A stretch of DNA of 64,000 nt from Spironucleus salmonicida (GCA_000497125.2 CM035320.1:504001-568000), one strand, 5' to 3'. Numbered from the stretch's first letter, positions 32,101-47,100 are shown. The notes: generated by a model not told the origin, from the letters alone. A program made the numbers and translations.

Positions 32101-35100
32101 ACCACAGGGCCGCCGAGGAAGAGCAGGACGCTTAAATTCAAGCACTCCACGAAGAGCGTTCAACGCTCCAGACCTAGCTCGAACTTGCTACGGCGGTTAC
32201 TGAATCCCACGAGGTCACTTTCCAGACCGAAGTCGCCCAAGAATGCGCTGAGGTCCAATGTGGCGCAGAGCTGAACGACTTTGATACCCAGGCCACTGTC
32301 GACCTAGTGGTCGCTTCCACTCAACCGTCTTCCCGCGAGGATAGCGTGAATGAGGCCGCTCTCGCTCTTCAGGAGCAGAATGCCGAGCTTGTCGAGCAGA
32401 TATCGCAGTTACAGCAGGAGCTCTAGTCCAAACAGGCCGAGTCCCAGTAGAATACTACCGACTTAGAGGCTCTGAAAGCTTAGAACGAGTCCCTTGCCAA
32501 AGAGGTTTCGGACCTCTAGGCGTAGGCCGACGAGATCAAGGCCACGGCCGATGAAAATGTCGTGGCGCTCGCCGACGAGATCAAGCAACTGTAGGATGCC
32601 CACCAGGCTGAAGCTGATCGCCTGAACGAACAACTAGGCTAGCAAGCCGCATCCTCCGAAGAACTTAAGCAGGAGATCTAAGACCACAGGGCCGCCGAGG
32701 AAGAGCAGGACGCTTAAATTCAAGCACTCCACGAAGAGCGTTCAACGCTCCAGACCTAGCTCGAACTTGCTACGGCGGTTACTGAATCCCACGAGGTCAC
32801 TTTCCAGACCGAAGTCGCCCAAGAATGCGCTGAGGTCCAATGTGGCGCAGAGCTGAACGACTTTGATACCCAGGCCACTGTCGACCTAGTGGTCGCTTCC
32901 ACTCAACCGTCTTCCCGCGAGGATAGCGTGAATGAGGCCGCTCTCGCTCTTCAGGAGCAGAATGCCGAGCTTGTCGAGCAGATATCGCAGTTACAGCAGG
33001 AGCTCGAGTCCAAACAGGCCGAGTCCCAGTAGAATACTACCGACTTAGAGGCTCTGAAAGCTTAGAACGAGTCCCTTGCCAAAGAGGTTTCGGACCTCTA
33101 GGCGTAGGCCGACGAGATCAAGGCCACGGCCGATGAAAATGTCGTGGCGCTCGCCGACGAGATCAAGCAACTGTAGGATGCCCACCAGGCTGAAGCTGAT
33201 CGCCTGAACGAACAACTAGGCTAGCAAGCCGCATCCTCCGAAGAACTTAAGCAGGAGATCTAAGACCACAGGGCCGCCGAGGAAGAGCAGGACGCTTAAA
33301 TTCAAGCACTCCACGAAGAGCGTTCAACGCTCCAGACCTAGCTCGAACTTGCTACGGCGGTTACTGAATCCCACGAGGTCACTTTCCAGACCGAAGTCGC
33401 CCAAGAATGCGCTGAGGTCCAATGTGGCGCAGAGCTGAACGACTTTGATACCCAGGCCACTGTCGACCTAGTGGTCGCTTCCACTCAACCGTCTTCCCGC
33501 GAGGATAGCGTGAATGAGGCCGCTCTCGCTCTTCAGGAGCAGAATGCCGAGCTTGTCGAGCAGATATCGCAGTTACAGCAGGAGCTCGAGTCCAAACAGG
33601 CCGAGTCCCAGTAGAATACTACCGACTTAGAGGCTCTGAAAGCTTAGAACGAGTCCCTTGCCAAAGAGGTTTCGGACCTCTAGGCGTAGGCCGACGAGAT
33701 CAAGGCCACGGCCGATGAAAATGTCGTGGCGCTCGCCGACGAGATCAAGCAACTGTAGGATGCCCACCAGGCTGAAGCTGATCGCCTGAACGAACAACTA
33801 GGCTAGCAAGCCGCATCCTCCGAAGAACTTAAGCAGGAGATCTAAGACCACAGGGCCGCCGAGGAAGAGCAGGACGCTTAAATTCAAGCACTCCACGAAG
33901 AGCGTTCAACGCTCCAGACCTAGCTCGAACTTGCTACGGCGGTTACTGAATCCCACGAGGTCACTTTCCAGACCGAAGTCGCCCAAGAATGCGCTGAGGT
34001 CCAATGTGGCGCAGAGCTGAACGACTTTGATACCCAGGCCACTGTCGACCTAGTGGTCGCTTCCACTCAACCGTCTTCCCGCGAGGATAGCGTGAATGAG
34101 GCCGCTCTCGCTCTTCAGGAGCAGAATGCCGAGCTTGTCGAGCAGATATCGCAGTTACAGCAGGAGCTCGAGTCCAAACAGGCCGAGTCCCAGTAGAATA
34201 CTACCGACTTAGAGGCTCTGAAAGCTTAGAACGAGTCCCTTGCCAAAGAGGTTTCGGACCTCTAGGCGTAGGCCGACGAGATCAAGGCCACGGCCGATGA
34301 AAATGTCGTGGCGCTCGCCGACGAGATCAAGCAACTGTAGGATGCCCACCAGGCTGAAGCTGATCGCCTGAACGAACAACTAGGCTAGCAAGCCGCATCC
34401 TCCGAAGAACTTAAGCAGGAGATCTAAGACCACAGGGCCGCCGAGGAAGAGCAGGACGCTTAAATTCAAGCACTCCACGAAGAGCGTTCAACGCTCCAGA
34501 CCTAGCTCGAACTTGCTACGGCGGTTACTGAATCCCACGAGGTCACTTTCCAGACCGAAGTCGCCCAAGAATGCGCTGAGGTCCAATGTGGCGCAGAGCT
34601 GAACGACTTTGATACCCAGGCCACTGTCGACCTAGTGGTCGCTTCCACTCAACCGTCTTCCCGCGAGGATAGCGTGAATGAGGCCGCTCTCGCTCTTCAG
34701 GAGCAGAATGCCGAGCTTGTCGAGCAGATATCGCAGTTACAGCAGGAGCTCGAGTCCAAACAGGCCGAGTCCCAGTAGAATACTACCGACTTAGAGGCTC
34801 TGAAAGCTTAGAACGAGTCCCTTGCCAAAGAGGTTTCGGACCTCTAGGCGTAGGCCGACGAGATCAAGGCCACGGCCGATGAAAATGTCGTGGCGCTCGC
34901 CGACGAGATCAAGCAACTGTAGGATGCCCACCAGGCTGAAGCTGATCGCCTGAACGAACAACTAGGCTAGCAAGCCGCATCCTCCGAAGAACTTAAGCAG
35001 GAGATCTAAGACCACAGGGCCGCCGAGGAAGAGCAGGACGCTTAAATTCAAGCACTCCACGAAGAGCGTTCAACGCTCCAGACCTAGCTCGAACTTGCTA

Positions 35101-38100
35101 CGGCGGTTACTGAATCCCACGAGGTCACTTTCCAGACCGAAGTCGCCCAAGAATGCGCTGAGGTCCAATGTGGCGCAGAGCTGAACGACTTTGATACCCA
35201 GGCCACTGTCGACCTAGTGGTCGCTTCCACTCAACCGTCTTCCCGCGAGGATAGCGTGAATGAGGCCGCTCTCGCTCTTCAGGAGCAGAATGCCGAGCTT
35301 GTCGAGCAGATATCGCAGTTACAGCAGGAGCTCGAGTCCAAACAGGCCGAGTCCCAGCAGCCAATCGCCACCCTCGAGCCCGCCGCAGACACACCCGTAA
35401 TGGTCGCACAGACCAGTTAGACTGAAGTCGCCCTCGACTAGCTTGAGGCTCTCTAGGCCCAGGCCGAAGAACAGCGCGCGGCGTACGAACAATAGCTAAC
35501 TGCCCTCAACGAGGAACTAGAGGAGTTGAAGCTGAGCGAATCAGACTTGATCGCAGAAAACGACGAACTTCAAGGCAAGGTCGACGAGCTTGAGGAAGTT
35601 CTCGAATACGTCAACCAGCAGAGCACTTCTAAGCGCGACTCTATCGGCCTCCTCGGCAGGGAGCTCGATGACTTTAAGGACGCCTTCAAGCAGCTTTCTA
35701 CCTCCAACGAGGAAACCCTGCGCGAGGTAGCCGCATTGCGTGCCGATAAGCAACTACTCCAGAGCGAGGTTGAAGAGCTTCGCAACCAAATGCAGAACCT
35801 CGCCGAGCAGCTAGAAGATACCCAGCGCGAGAACACCGCCGCCCAGGACGCAACTACCGACCTCTAAGAACGTCTTGCACGCGAAACCGAGTCTCTCACC
35901 CGCACCGTGGCCGAAAAGGAGCAGGCTGTCTACCAGTTACAGCAGGAGCTCGAGTCCAAACAGGCCGAGTCCCAGCAGCCAATCGCCACCCTCGAGCCCG
36001 CCGCAGGCACACCCGTAATGGTCGCACAGACCAGTTAGACTGAAGTCGCCCTCGACTAGCTTGAGGCTCTCTAGGCCCAGGCCGAAGAACAGCGCGCGGC
36101 GTACGAACAATAGCTAACTGCCCTCAACGAGGAACTAGAGGAGTTGAAGCTGAGCGAATCAGACTTGATCGCAGAAAACGACGAACTTCAAGGCAAGGTC
36201 GACGAGCTTGAGGAAGTTCTCGAATACGTCAACCAGCAGAGCACTTCTAAGCGCGACTCTATCGGCCTCCTCGGCAGGGAGCTCGATGACTTTAAGGACG
36301 CCTTCAAGCAGCTTTCTACCTCCAACGAGGAAACCCTGCGCGAGGTAGCCGCATTGCGTGCCGATAAGCAACTACTCCAGAGCGAGGTTGAAGAGCTTCG
36401 CAACCAAATGCAGAACCTCGCCGAGCAGCTAGAAGATACCCAGCGCGAGAACACCGCCGCCCAGGACGCAACTACCGACCTCTAAGAACGTCTTGCACGC
36501 GAAACCGAGTCTCTCACCCGCACCGTGGCCGAAAAGGAGCAGGCTGTCTACCAGTTACAGCAGGAGCTCGAGTCCAAACAGGCCGAGTCCCAGCAGCCAA
36601 TCGCCACCCTCGAGCCCGCCGCAGACACACCCGTAATGGTCGCACAGACCAGTTAGACTGAAGTCGCCCTCGACTAGCTTGAGGCTCTCTAGGCCCAGGC
36701 CGAAGAACAGCGCGCGGCGTACGAACAATAGCTAACTGCCCTCAACGAGGAACTAGAGGAGTTGAAGCTGAGCGAATCAGACTTGATCGCAGAAAACGAC
36801 GAACTTCAAGGCAAGGTCGACGAGCTTGAGGAAGTTCTCGAATACGTCAACCAGCAGAGCACTTCTAAGCGCGACTCTATCGGCCTCCTCGACAGGGAGC
36901 TCGATGACTTTAAGGACGCCTTCAAGCAGCTTTCTACCTCCAACGAGGAAACCCTGCGCGAGGTAGCCGCATTGCGTGCCGATAAGCAACTACTCCAGAG
37001 CGAGGTTGAAGAGCTTCGCAACCAAATGCAGAACCTCGCCGAGCAGCTAGAAGATACCCAGCGCGAGAACACCGCCGCCCAGGACGCAACTACCGACCTC
37101 TAAGAACGTCTTGCACGCGAAACCGAGTCTCTCACCCGCACCGTGGCCGAAAAGGAGCAGGCTGTCTACCAGTTACAGCAGGAGCTCGAGTCCAAACAGG
37201 CCGAGTCCCAGCAGCCAATCGCCACCCTCGAGCCCGCCGCAGACACACCCGTAATGGTCGCACAGACCAGTTAGACTGAAGTCGCCCTCGACTAGCTTGA
37301 GGCTCTCTAGGCCCAGGCCGAAGAACAGCGCGCGGCGTACGAACAATAGCTAACTGCCCTCAACGAGGAACTAGAGGAGTTGAAGCTGAGCGAATCAGAC
37401 TTGATCGCAGAAAACGACGAACTTCAAGGCAAGGTCGACGAGCTTGAGGAAGTTCTCGAATACGTCAACCAGCAGAGCACTTCTAAGCGCGACTCTATCG
37501 GCCTCCTCGACAGGGAGCTCGATGACTTTAAGGACGCCTTCAAGCAGCTTTCTACCTCCAACGAGGAAACCCTGCGCGAGGTAGCCGCATTGCGTGCCGA
37601 TAAGCAACTACTCCAGAGCGAGGTTGAAGAGCTTCGCAACCAAATGCAGAACCTCGCCGAGCAGCTAGAAGATACCCAGCGCGAGAACACCGCCGCCCAG
37701 GACGCAACTACCGACCTCTAAGAACGTCTTGCACGCGAAACCGAGTCTCTCACCCGCACCGTGGCCGAAAAGGAGCAGGCTGTCTACCAGTTACAGCAGG
37801 AGCTCGAGTCCAAACAGGCCGAGTCCCAGCAGCCAATCGCCACCCTCGAGCCCGCCGCAGGCACACCCGTAATGGTCGCACAGACCAGTTAGACTGAAGT
37901 CGCCCTCGACTAGCTTGAGGCTCTCTAGGCCCAGGCCGAAGAACAGCGCGCGGCGTACGAACAATAGCTAACTGCCCTCAACGAGGAACTAGAGGAGTTG
38001 AAGCTGAGCGAATCAGACTTGATCGCAGAAAACGACGAACTTCAAGGCAAGGTCGACGAGCTTGAGGAAGTTCTCGAATACGTCAACCAGCAGAGCACTT

Positions 38101-41100
38101 CTAAGCGCGACTCTATCGGCCTCCTCGACAGGGAGCTCGATGACTTTAAGGACGCCTTCAAGCAGCTTTCTACCTCCAACGAGGAAACCCTGCGCGAGGT
38201 AGCCGCATTGCGTGCCGATAAGCAACTACTCCAGAGCGAGGTTGAAGAGCTTCGCAACCAAATGCAGAACCTCGCCGAGCAGCTAGAAGATACCCAGCGC
38301 GAGAACACCGCCGCCCAGGACGCAACTACCGACCTCTAAGAACGTCTTGCACGCGAAACCGAGTCTCTCACCCGCACCGTGGCCGAAAAGGAGCAGGCTG
38401 TCTACCAGTTACAGCAGGAGCTCGAGTCCAAACAGGCCGAGTCCCAGCAGCCAATCGCCACCCTCGAGCCCGCCGCAGACACACCCGTAATGGTCGCACA
38501 GACCAGTTAGACTGAAGTCGCCCTCGACTAGCTTGAGGCTCTCTAGGCCCAGGCCGAAGAACAGCGCGCGGCGTACGAACAATAGCTAACTGCCCTCAAC
38601 GAGGAACTAGAGGAGTTGAAGCTGAGCGAATCAGACTTGATCGCAGAAAACGACGAACTTCAAGGCAAGGTCGACGAGCTTGAGGAAGTTCTCGAATACG
38701 TCAACCAGCAGAGCACTTCTAAGCGCGACTCTATCGGCCTCCTCGACAGGGAGCTCGATGACTTTAAGGACGCCTTCAAGCAGCTTTCTACCTCCAACGA
38801 GGAAACCCTGCGCGAGGTAGCCGCATTGCGTGCCGATAAGCAACTACTCCAGAGCGAGGTTGAAGAGCTTCGCAACCAAATGCAGAACCTCGCCGAGCAG
38901 CTAGAAGATACCCAGCGCGAGAACACCGCCGCCCAGGACGCAACTACCGACCTCTAAGAACGTCTTGCACGCGAAACCGAGTCTCTCACCCGCACCGTGG
39001 CCGAAAAGGAGCAGGCTGTCTACCAGTTACAGCAGGAGCTCGAGTCCAAACAGGCCGAGTCCCAGCAGCCAATCGCCACCCTCGAGCCCGCCGCAGACAC
39101 ACCCGTAATGGTCGCACAGACCAGTTAGACTGAAGTCGCCCTCGACTAGCTTGAGGCTCTCTAGGCCCAGGCCGAAGAACAGCGCGCGGCGTACGAACAA
39201 TAGCTAACTGCCCTCAACGAGGAACTAGAGGAGTTGAAGCTGAGCGAATCAGACTTGATCGCAGAAAACGACGAACTTCAAGGCAAGGTCGACGAGCTTG
39301 AGGAAGTTCTCGAATACGTCAACCAGCAGAGCACTTCTAAGCGCGACTCTATCGGCCTCCTCGACAGGGAGCTCGATGACTTTAAGGACGCCTTCAAGCA
39401 GCTTTCTACCTCCAACGAGGAAACCCTGCGCGAGGTAGCCGCATTGCGTGCCGATAAGCAACTACTCCAGAGCGAGGTTGAAGAGCTTCGCAACCAAATG
39501 CAGAACCTCGCCGAGCAGCTAGAAGATACCCAGCGCGAGAACACCGCCGCCCAGGACGCAACTACCGACCTCTAAGAACGTCTTGCACGCGAAACCGAGT
39601 CTCTCACCCGCACCGTGGCCGAAAAGGAGCAGGCTGTCTACCAGTTACAGCAGGAGCTCGAGTCCAAACAGGCCGAGTCCCAGCAGCCAATCGCCACCCT
39701 CGAGCCCGCCGCAGGCACACCCGTAATGGTCGCACAGACCAGTTAGACTGAAGTCGCCCTCGACTAGCTTGAGGCTCTCTAGGCCCAGGCCGAAGAACAG
39801 CGCGCGGCGTACGAACAATAGCTAACTGCCCTCAACGAGGAACTAGAGGAGTTGAAGCTGAGCGAATCAGACTTGATCGCAGAAAACGACGAACTTCAAG
39901 GCAAGGTCGACGAGCTTGAGGAAGTTCTCGAATACGTCAACCAGCAGAGCACTTCTAAGCGCGACTCTATCGGCCTCCTCGGCAGGGAGCTCGATGACTT
40001 TAAGGACGCCTTCAAGCAGCTTTCTACCTCCAACGAGGAAACCCTGCGCGAGGTAGCCGCATTGCGTGCCGATAAGCAACTACTCCAGAGCGAGGTTGAA
40101 GAGCTTCGCAACCAAATGCAGAACCTCGCCGAGCAGCTAGAAGATACCCAGCGCGAGAACACCGCCGCCCAGGACGCAACTACCGACCTCTAAGAACGTC
40201 TTGCACGCGAAACCGAGTCTCTCACCCGCACCGTGGCCGAAAAGGAGCAGGCTGTCTACCAGTTACAGCAGGAGCTCGAGTCCAAACAGGCCGAGTCCCA
40301 GCAGCCAATCGCCACCCTCGAGCCCGCCGCAGGCACACCCGTAATGGTCGCACAGACCAGTTAGACTGAAGTCGCCCTCGACTAGCTTGAGGCTCTCTAG
40401 GCCCAGGCCGAAGAACAGCGCGCGGCGTACGAACAATAGCTAACTGCCCTCAACGAGGAACTAGAGGAGTTGAAGCTGAGCGAATCAGACTTGATCGCAG
40501 AAAACGACGAACTTCAAGGCAAGGTCGACGAGCTTGAGGAAGTTCTCGAATACGTCAACCAGCAGAGCACTTCTAAGCGCGACTCTATCGGCCTCCTCGG
40601 CAGGGAGCTCGATGACTTTAAGGACGCCTTCAAGCAGCTTTCTACCTCCAACGAGGAAACCCTGCGCGAGGTAGCCGCATTGCGTGCCGATAAGCAACTA
40701 CTCCAGAGCGAGGTTGAAGAGCTTCGCAACCAAATGCAGAACCTCGCCGAGCAGCTAGAAGATACCCAGCGCGAGAACACCGCCGCCCAGGACGCAACTA
40801 CCGACCTCTAAGAACGTCTTGCACGCGAAACCGAGTCTCTCACCCGCACCGTGGCCGAAAAGGAGCAGGCTGTCTACCAGTTACAGCAGGAGCTCGAGTC
40901 CAAACAGGCCGAGTCCCAGCAGCCAATCGCCACCCTCGAGCCCGCCGCAGGCACACCCGTAATGGTCGCACAGACCAGTTAGACTGAAGTCGCCCTCGAC
41001 TAGCTTGAGGCTCTCTAGGCCCAGGCCGAAGAACAGCGCGCGGCGTACGAACAATAGCTAACTGCCCTCAACGAGGAACTAGAGGAGTTGAAGCTGAGCG

Positions 41101-44100
41101 AATCAGACTTGATCGCAGAAAACGACGAACTTCAAGGCAAGGTCGACGAGCTTGAGGAAGTTCTCGAATACGTCAACCAGCAGAGCACTTCTAAGCGCGA
41201 CTCTATCGGCCTCCTCGACAGGGAGCTCGATGACTTTAAGGACGCCTTCAAGCAGCTTTCTACCTCCAACGAGGAAACCCTGCGCGAGGTAGCCGCATTG
41301 CGTGCCGATAAGCAACTACTCCAGAGCGAGGTTGAAGAGCTTCGCAACCAAATGCAGAACCTCGCCGAGCAGCTAGAAGATACCCAGCGCGAGAACACCG
41401 CCGCCCAGGACGCAACTACCGACCTCTAAGAACGTCTTGCACGCGAAACCGAGTCTCTCACCCGCACCGTGGCCGAAAAGGAGCAGGCTGTCTACCAGTT
41501 ACAGCAGGAGCTCGAGTCCAAACAGGCCGAGTCCCAGCAGCCAATCGCCACCCTCGAGCCCGCCGCAGACACACCCGTAATGGTCGCACAGACCAGTTAG
41601 ACTGAAGTCGCCCTCGACTAGCTTGAGGCTCTCTAGGCCCAGGCCGAAGAACAGCGCGCGGCGTACGAACAATAGCTAACTGCCCTCAACGAGGAACTAG
41701 AGGAGTTGAAGCTGAGCGAATCAGACTTGATCGCAGAAAACGACGAACTTCAAGGCAAGGTCGACGAGCTTGAGGAAGTTCTCGAATACGTCAACCAGCA
41801 GAGCACTTCTAAGCGCGACTCTATCGGCCTCCTCGACAGGGAGCTCGATGACTTTAAGGACGCCTTCAAGCAGCTTTCTACCTCCAACGAGGAAACCCTG
41901 CGCGAGGTAGCCGCATTGCGTGCCGATAAGCAACTACTCCAGAGCGAGGTTGAAGAGCTTCGCAACCAAATGCAGAACCTCGCCGAGCAGCTAGAAGATA
42001 CCCAGCGCGAGAACACCGCCGCCCAGGACGCAACTACCGACCTCTAAGAACGTCTTGCACGCGAAACCGAGTCTCTCACCCGCACCGTGGCCGAAAAGGA
42101 GCAGGCTGTCTACCAGTTACAGCAGGAGCTCGAGTCCAAACAGGCCGAGTCCCAGCAGCCAATCGCCACCCTCGAGCCCGCCGCAGGCACACCCGTAATG
42201 GTCGCACAGACCAGTTAGACTGAAGTCGCCCTCGACTAGCTTGAGGCTCTCTAGGCCCAGGCCGAAGAACAGCGCGCGGCGTACGAACAATAGCTAACTG
42301 CCCTCAACGAGGAACTAGAGGAGTTGAAGCTGAGCGAATCAGACTTGATCGCAGAAAACGACGAACTTCAAGGCAAGGTCGACGAGCTTGAGGAAGTTCT
42401 CGAATACGTCAACCAGCAGAGCACTTCTAAGCGCGACTCTATCGGCCTCCTCGCAGGGAGCTCGATGACTTTAAGGACGCCTTCAAGCAGCTTTCTACCT
42501 CCAACGAGGAAACCCTGCGCGAGGTAGCCGCATTGCGTGCCGATAAGCAACTACTCCAGAGCGAGGTTGAAGAGCTTCGCAACCAAATGCAGAACCTCGC
42601 CGAGCAGCTAGAAGATACCCAGCGCGAGAACACCGCCGCCCAGGACGCAACTACCGACCTCTAAGAACGTCTTGCACGCGAAACCGAGTCTCTCACCCGC
42701 ACCGTGGCCGAAAAGGAGCAGGCTGTCTACCAGTTACAGCAGGAGCTCGAGTCCAAACAGGCCGAGTCCCAGCAGCCAATCGCCACCCTCGAGCCCGCCG
42801 CAGACACACCCGTAATGGTCGCACAGACCAGTTAGACTGAAGTCGCCCTCGACTAGCTTGAGGCTCTCTAGGCCCAGGCCGAAGAACAGCGCGCGGCGTA
42901 CGAACAATAGCTAACTGCCCTCAACGAGGAACTAGAGGAGTTGAAGCTGAGCGAATCAGACTTGATCGCAGAAAACGACGAACTTCAAGGCAAGGTCGAC
43001 GAGCTTGAGGAAGTTCTCGAATACGTCAACCAGCAGAGCACTTCTAAGCGCGACTCTATCGGCCTCCTCGGCAGGGAGCTCGATGACTTTAAGGACGCCT
43101 TCAAGCAGCTTTCTACCTCCAACGAGGAAACCCTGCGCGAGGTAGCCGCATTGCGTGCCGATAAGCAACTACTCCAGAGCGAGGTTGAAGAGCTTCGCAA
43201 CCAAATGCAGAACCTCGCCGAGCAGCTAGAAGATACCCAGCGCGAGAACACCGCCGCCCAGGACGCAACTACCGACCTCTAAGAACGTCTTGCACGCGAA
43301 ACCGAGTCTCTCACCCGCACCGTGGCCGAAAAGGAGCAGGCTGTCTACCAGTTACAGCAGGAGCTCGAGTCCAAACAGGCCGAGTCCCAGCAGCCAATCG
43401 CCACCCTCGAGCCCGCCGCAGGCACACCCGTAATGGTCGCACAGACCAGTTAGACTGAAGTCGCCCTCGACTAGCTTGAGGCTCTCTAGGCCCAGGCCGA
43501 AGAACAGCGCGCGGCGTACGAACAATAGCTAACTGCCCTCAACGAGGAACTAGAGGAGTTGAAGCTGAGCGAATCAGACTTGATCGCAGAAAACGACGAA
43601 CTTCAAGGCAAGGTCGACGAGCTTGAGGAAGTTCTCGAATACGTCAACCAGCAGAGCACTTCTAAGCGCGACTCTATCGGCCTCCTCGGCAGGGAGCTCG
43701 ATGACTTTAAGGACGCCTTCAAGCAGCTTTCTACCTCCAACGAGGAAACCCTGCGCGAGGTAGCCGCATTGCGTGCCGATAAGCAACTACTCCAGAGCGA
43801 GGTTGAAGAGCTTCGCAACCAAATGCAGAACCTCGCCGAGCAGCTAGAAGATACCCAGCGCGAGAACACCGCCGCCCAGGACGCAACTACCGACCTCTAA
43901 GAACGTCTTGCACGCGAAACCGAGTCTCTCACCCGCACCGTGGCCGAAAAGGAGCAGGCTGTCTACCAGTTACAGCAGGAGCTCGAGTCCAAACAGGCCG
44001 AGTCCCAGCAGCCAATCGCCACCCTCGAGCCCGCCGCAGACACACCCGTAATGGTCGCACAGACCAGTTAGACTGAAGTCGCCCTCGACTAGCTTGAGGC

Positions 44101-47100
44101 TCTCTAGGCCCAGGCCGAAGAACAGCGCGCGGCGTACGAACAATAGCTAACTGCCCTCAACGAGGAACTAGAGGAGTTGAAGCTGAGCGAATCAGACTTG
44201 ATCGCAGAAAACGACGAACTTCAAGGCAAGGTCGACGAGCTTGAGGAAGTTCTCGAATACGTCAACCAGCAGAGCACTTCTAAGCGCGACTCTATCGGCC
44301 TCCTCGGCAGGGAGCTCGATGACTTTAAGGACGCCTTCAAGCAGCTTTCTACCTCCAACGAGGAAACCCTGCGCGAGGTAGCCGCATTGCGTGCCGATAA
44401 GCAACTACTCCAGAGCGAGGTTGAAGAGCTTCGCAACCAAATGCAGAACCTCGCCGAGCAGCTAGAAGATACCCAGCGCGAGAACACCGCCGCCCAGGAC
44501 GCAACTACCGACCTCTAAGAACGTCTTGCACGCGAAACCGAGTCTCTCACCCGCACCGTGGCCGAAAAGGAGCAGGCTGTCTACCAGTTACAGCAGGAGC
44601 TCGAGTCCAAACAGGCCGAGTCCCAGCAGCCAATCGCCACCCTCGAGCCCGCCGCAGACACACCCGTAATGGTCGCACAGACCAGTTAGACTGAAGTCGC
44701 CCTCGACTAGCTTGAGGCTCTCTAGGCCCAGGCCGAAGAACAGCGCGCGGCGTACGAACAATAGCTAACTGCCCTCAACGAGGAACTAGAGGAGTTGAAG
44801 CTGAGCGAATCAGACTTGATCGCAGAAAACGACGAACTTCAAGGCAAGGTCGACGAGCTTGAGGAAGTTCTCGAATACGTCAACCAGCAGAGCACTTCTA
44901 AGCGCGACTCTATCGGCCTCCTCGACAGGGAGCTCGATGACTTTAAGGACGCCTTCAAGCAGCTTTCTACCTCCAACGAGGAAACCCTGCGCGAGGTAGC
45001 CGCATTGCGTGCCGATAAGCAACTACTCCAGAGCGAGGTTGAAGAGCTTCGCAACCAAATGCAGAACCTCGCCGAGCAGCTAGAAGATACCCAGCGCGAG
45101 AACACCGCCGCCCAGGACGCAACTACCGACCTCTAAGAACGTCTTGCACGCGAAACCGAGTCTCTCACCCGCACCGTGGCCGAAAAGGAGCAGGCTGTCT
45201 ACCAGTTACAGCAGGAGCTCGAGTCCAAACAGGCCGAGTCCCAGCAGCCAATCGCCACCCTCGAGCCCGCCGCAGACACACCCGTAATGGTCGCACAGAC
45301 CAGTTAGACTGAAGTCGCCCTCGACTAGCTTGAGGCTCTCTAGGCCCAGGCCGAAGAACAGCGCGCGGCGTACGAACAATAGCTAACTGCCCTCAACGAG
45401 GAACTAGAGGAGTTGAAGCTGAGCGAATCAGACTTGATCGCAGAAAACGACGAACTTCAAGGCAAGGTCGACGAGCTTGAGGAAGTTCTCGAATACGTCA
45501 ACCAGCAGAGCACTTCTAAGCGCGACTCTATCGGCCTCCTCGACAGGGAGCTCGATGACTTTAAGGACGCCTTCAAGCAGCTTTCTACCTCCAACGAGGA
45601 AACCCTGCGCGAGGTAGCCGCATTGCGTGCCGATAAGCAACTACTCCAGAGCGAGGTTGAAGAGCTTCGCAACCAAATGCAGAACCTCGCCGAGCAGCTA
45701 GAAGATACCCAGCGCGAGAACACCGCCGCCCAGGACGCAACTACCGACCTCTAAGAACGTCTTGCACGCGAAACCGAGTCTCTCACCCGCACCGTGGCCG
45801 AAAAGGAGCAGGCTGTCTACCAGTTACAGCAGGAGCTCGAGTCCAAACAGGCCGAGTCCCAGCAGCCAATCGCCACCCTCGAGCCCGCCGCAGGCACACC
45901 CGTAATGGTCGCACAGACCAGTTAGACTGAAGTCGCCCTCGACTAGCTTGAGGCTCTCTAGGCCCAGGCCGAAGAACAGCGCGCGGCGTACGAACAATAG
46001 CTAACTGCCCTCAACGAGGAACTAGAGGAGTTGAAGCTGAGCGAATCAGACTTGATCGCAGAAAACGACGAACTTCAAGGCAAGGTCGACGAGCTTGAGG
46101 AAGTTCTCGAATACGTCAACCAGCAGAGCACTTCTAAGCGCGACTCTATCGGCCTCCTCGACAGGGAGCTCGATGACTTTAAGGACGCCTTCAAGCAGCT
46201 TTCTACCTCCAACGAGGAAACCCTGCGCGAGGTAGCCGCATTGCGTGCCGATAAGCAACTACTCCAGAGCGAGGTTGAAGAGCTTCGCAACCAAATGCAG
46301 AACCTCGCCGAGCAGCTAGAAGATACCCAGCGCGAGAACACCGCCGCCCAGGACGCAACTACCGACCTCTAAGAACGTCTTGCACGCGAAACCGAGTCTC
46401 TCACCCGCACCGTGGCCGAAAAGGAGCAGGCTGTCTACCAGTTACAGCAGGAGCTCGAGTCCAAACAGGCCGAGTCCCAGCAGCCAATCGCCACCCTCGA
46501 GCCCGCCGCAGACACACCCGTAATGGTCGCACAGACCAGTTAGACTGAAGTCGCCCTCGACTAGCTTGAGGCTCTCTAGGCCCAGGCCGAAGAACAGCGC
46601 GCGGCGTACGAACAATAGCTAACTGCCCTCAACGAGGAACTAGAGGAGTTGAAGCTGAGCGAATCAGACTTGATCGCAGAAAACGACGAACTTCAAGGCA
46701 AGGTCGACGAGCTTGAGGAAGTTCTCGAATACGTCAACCAGCAGAGCACTTCTAAGCGCGACTCTATCGGCCTCCTCGGCAGGGAGCTCGATGACTTTAA
46801 GGACGCCTTCAAGCAGCTTTCTACCTCCAACGAGGAAACCCTGCGCGAGGTAGCCGCATTGCGTGCCGATAAGCAACTACTCCAGAGCGAGGTTGAAGAG
46901 CTTCGCAACCAAATGCAGAACCTCGCCGAGCAGCTAGAAGATACCCAGCGCGAGAACACCGCCGCCCAGGACGCAACTACCGACCTCTAAGAACGTCTTG
47001 CACGCGAAACCGAGTCTCTCACCCGCACCGTGGCCGAAAAGGAGCAGGCTGTCTACCAGTTACAGCAGGAGCTCGAGTCCAAACAGGCCGAGTCCCAGCA

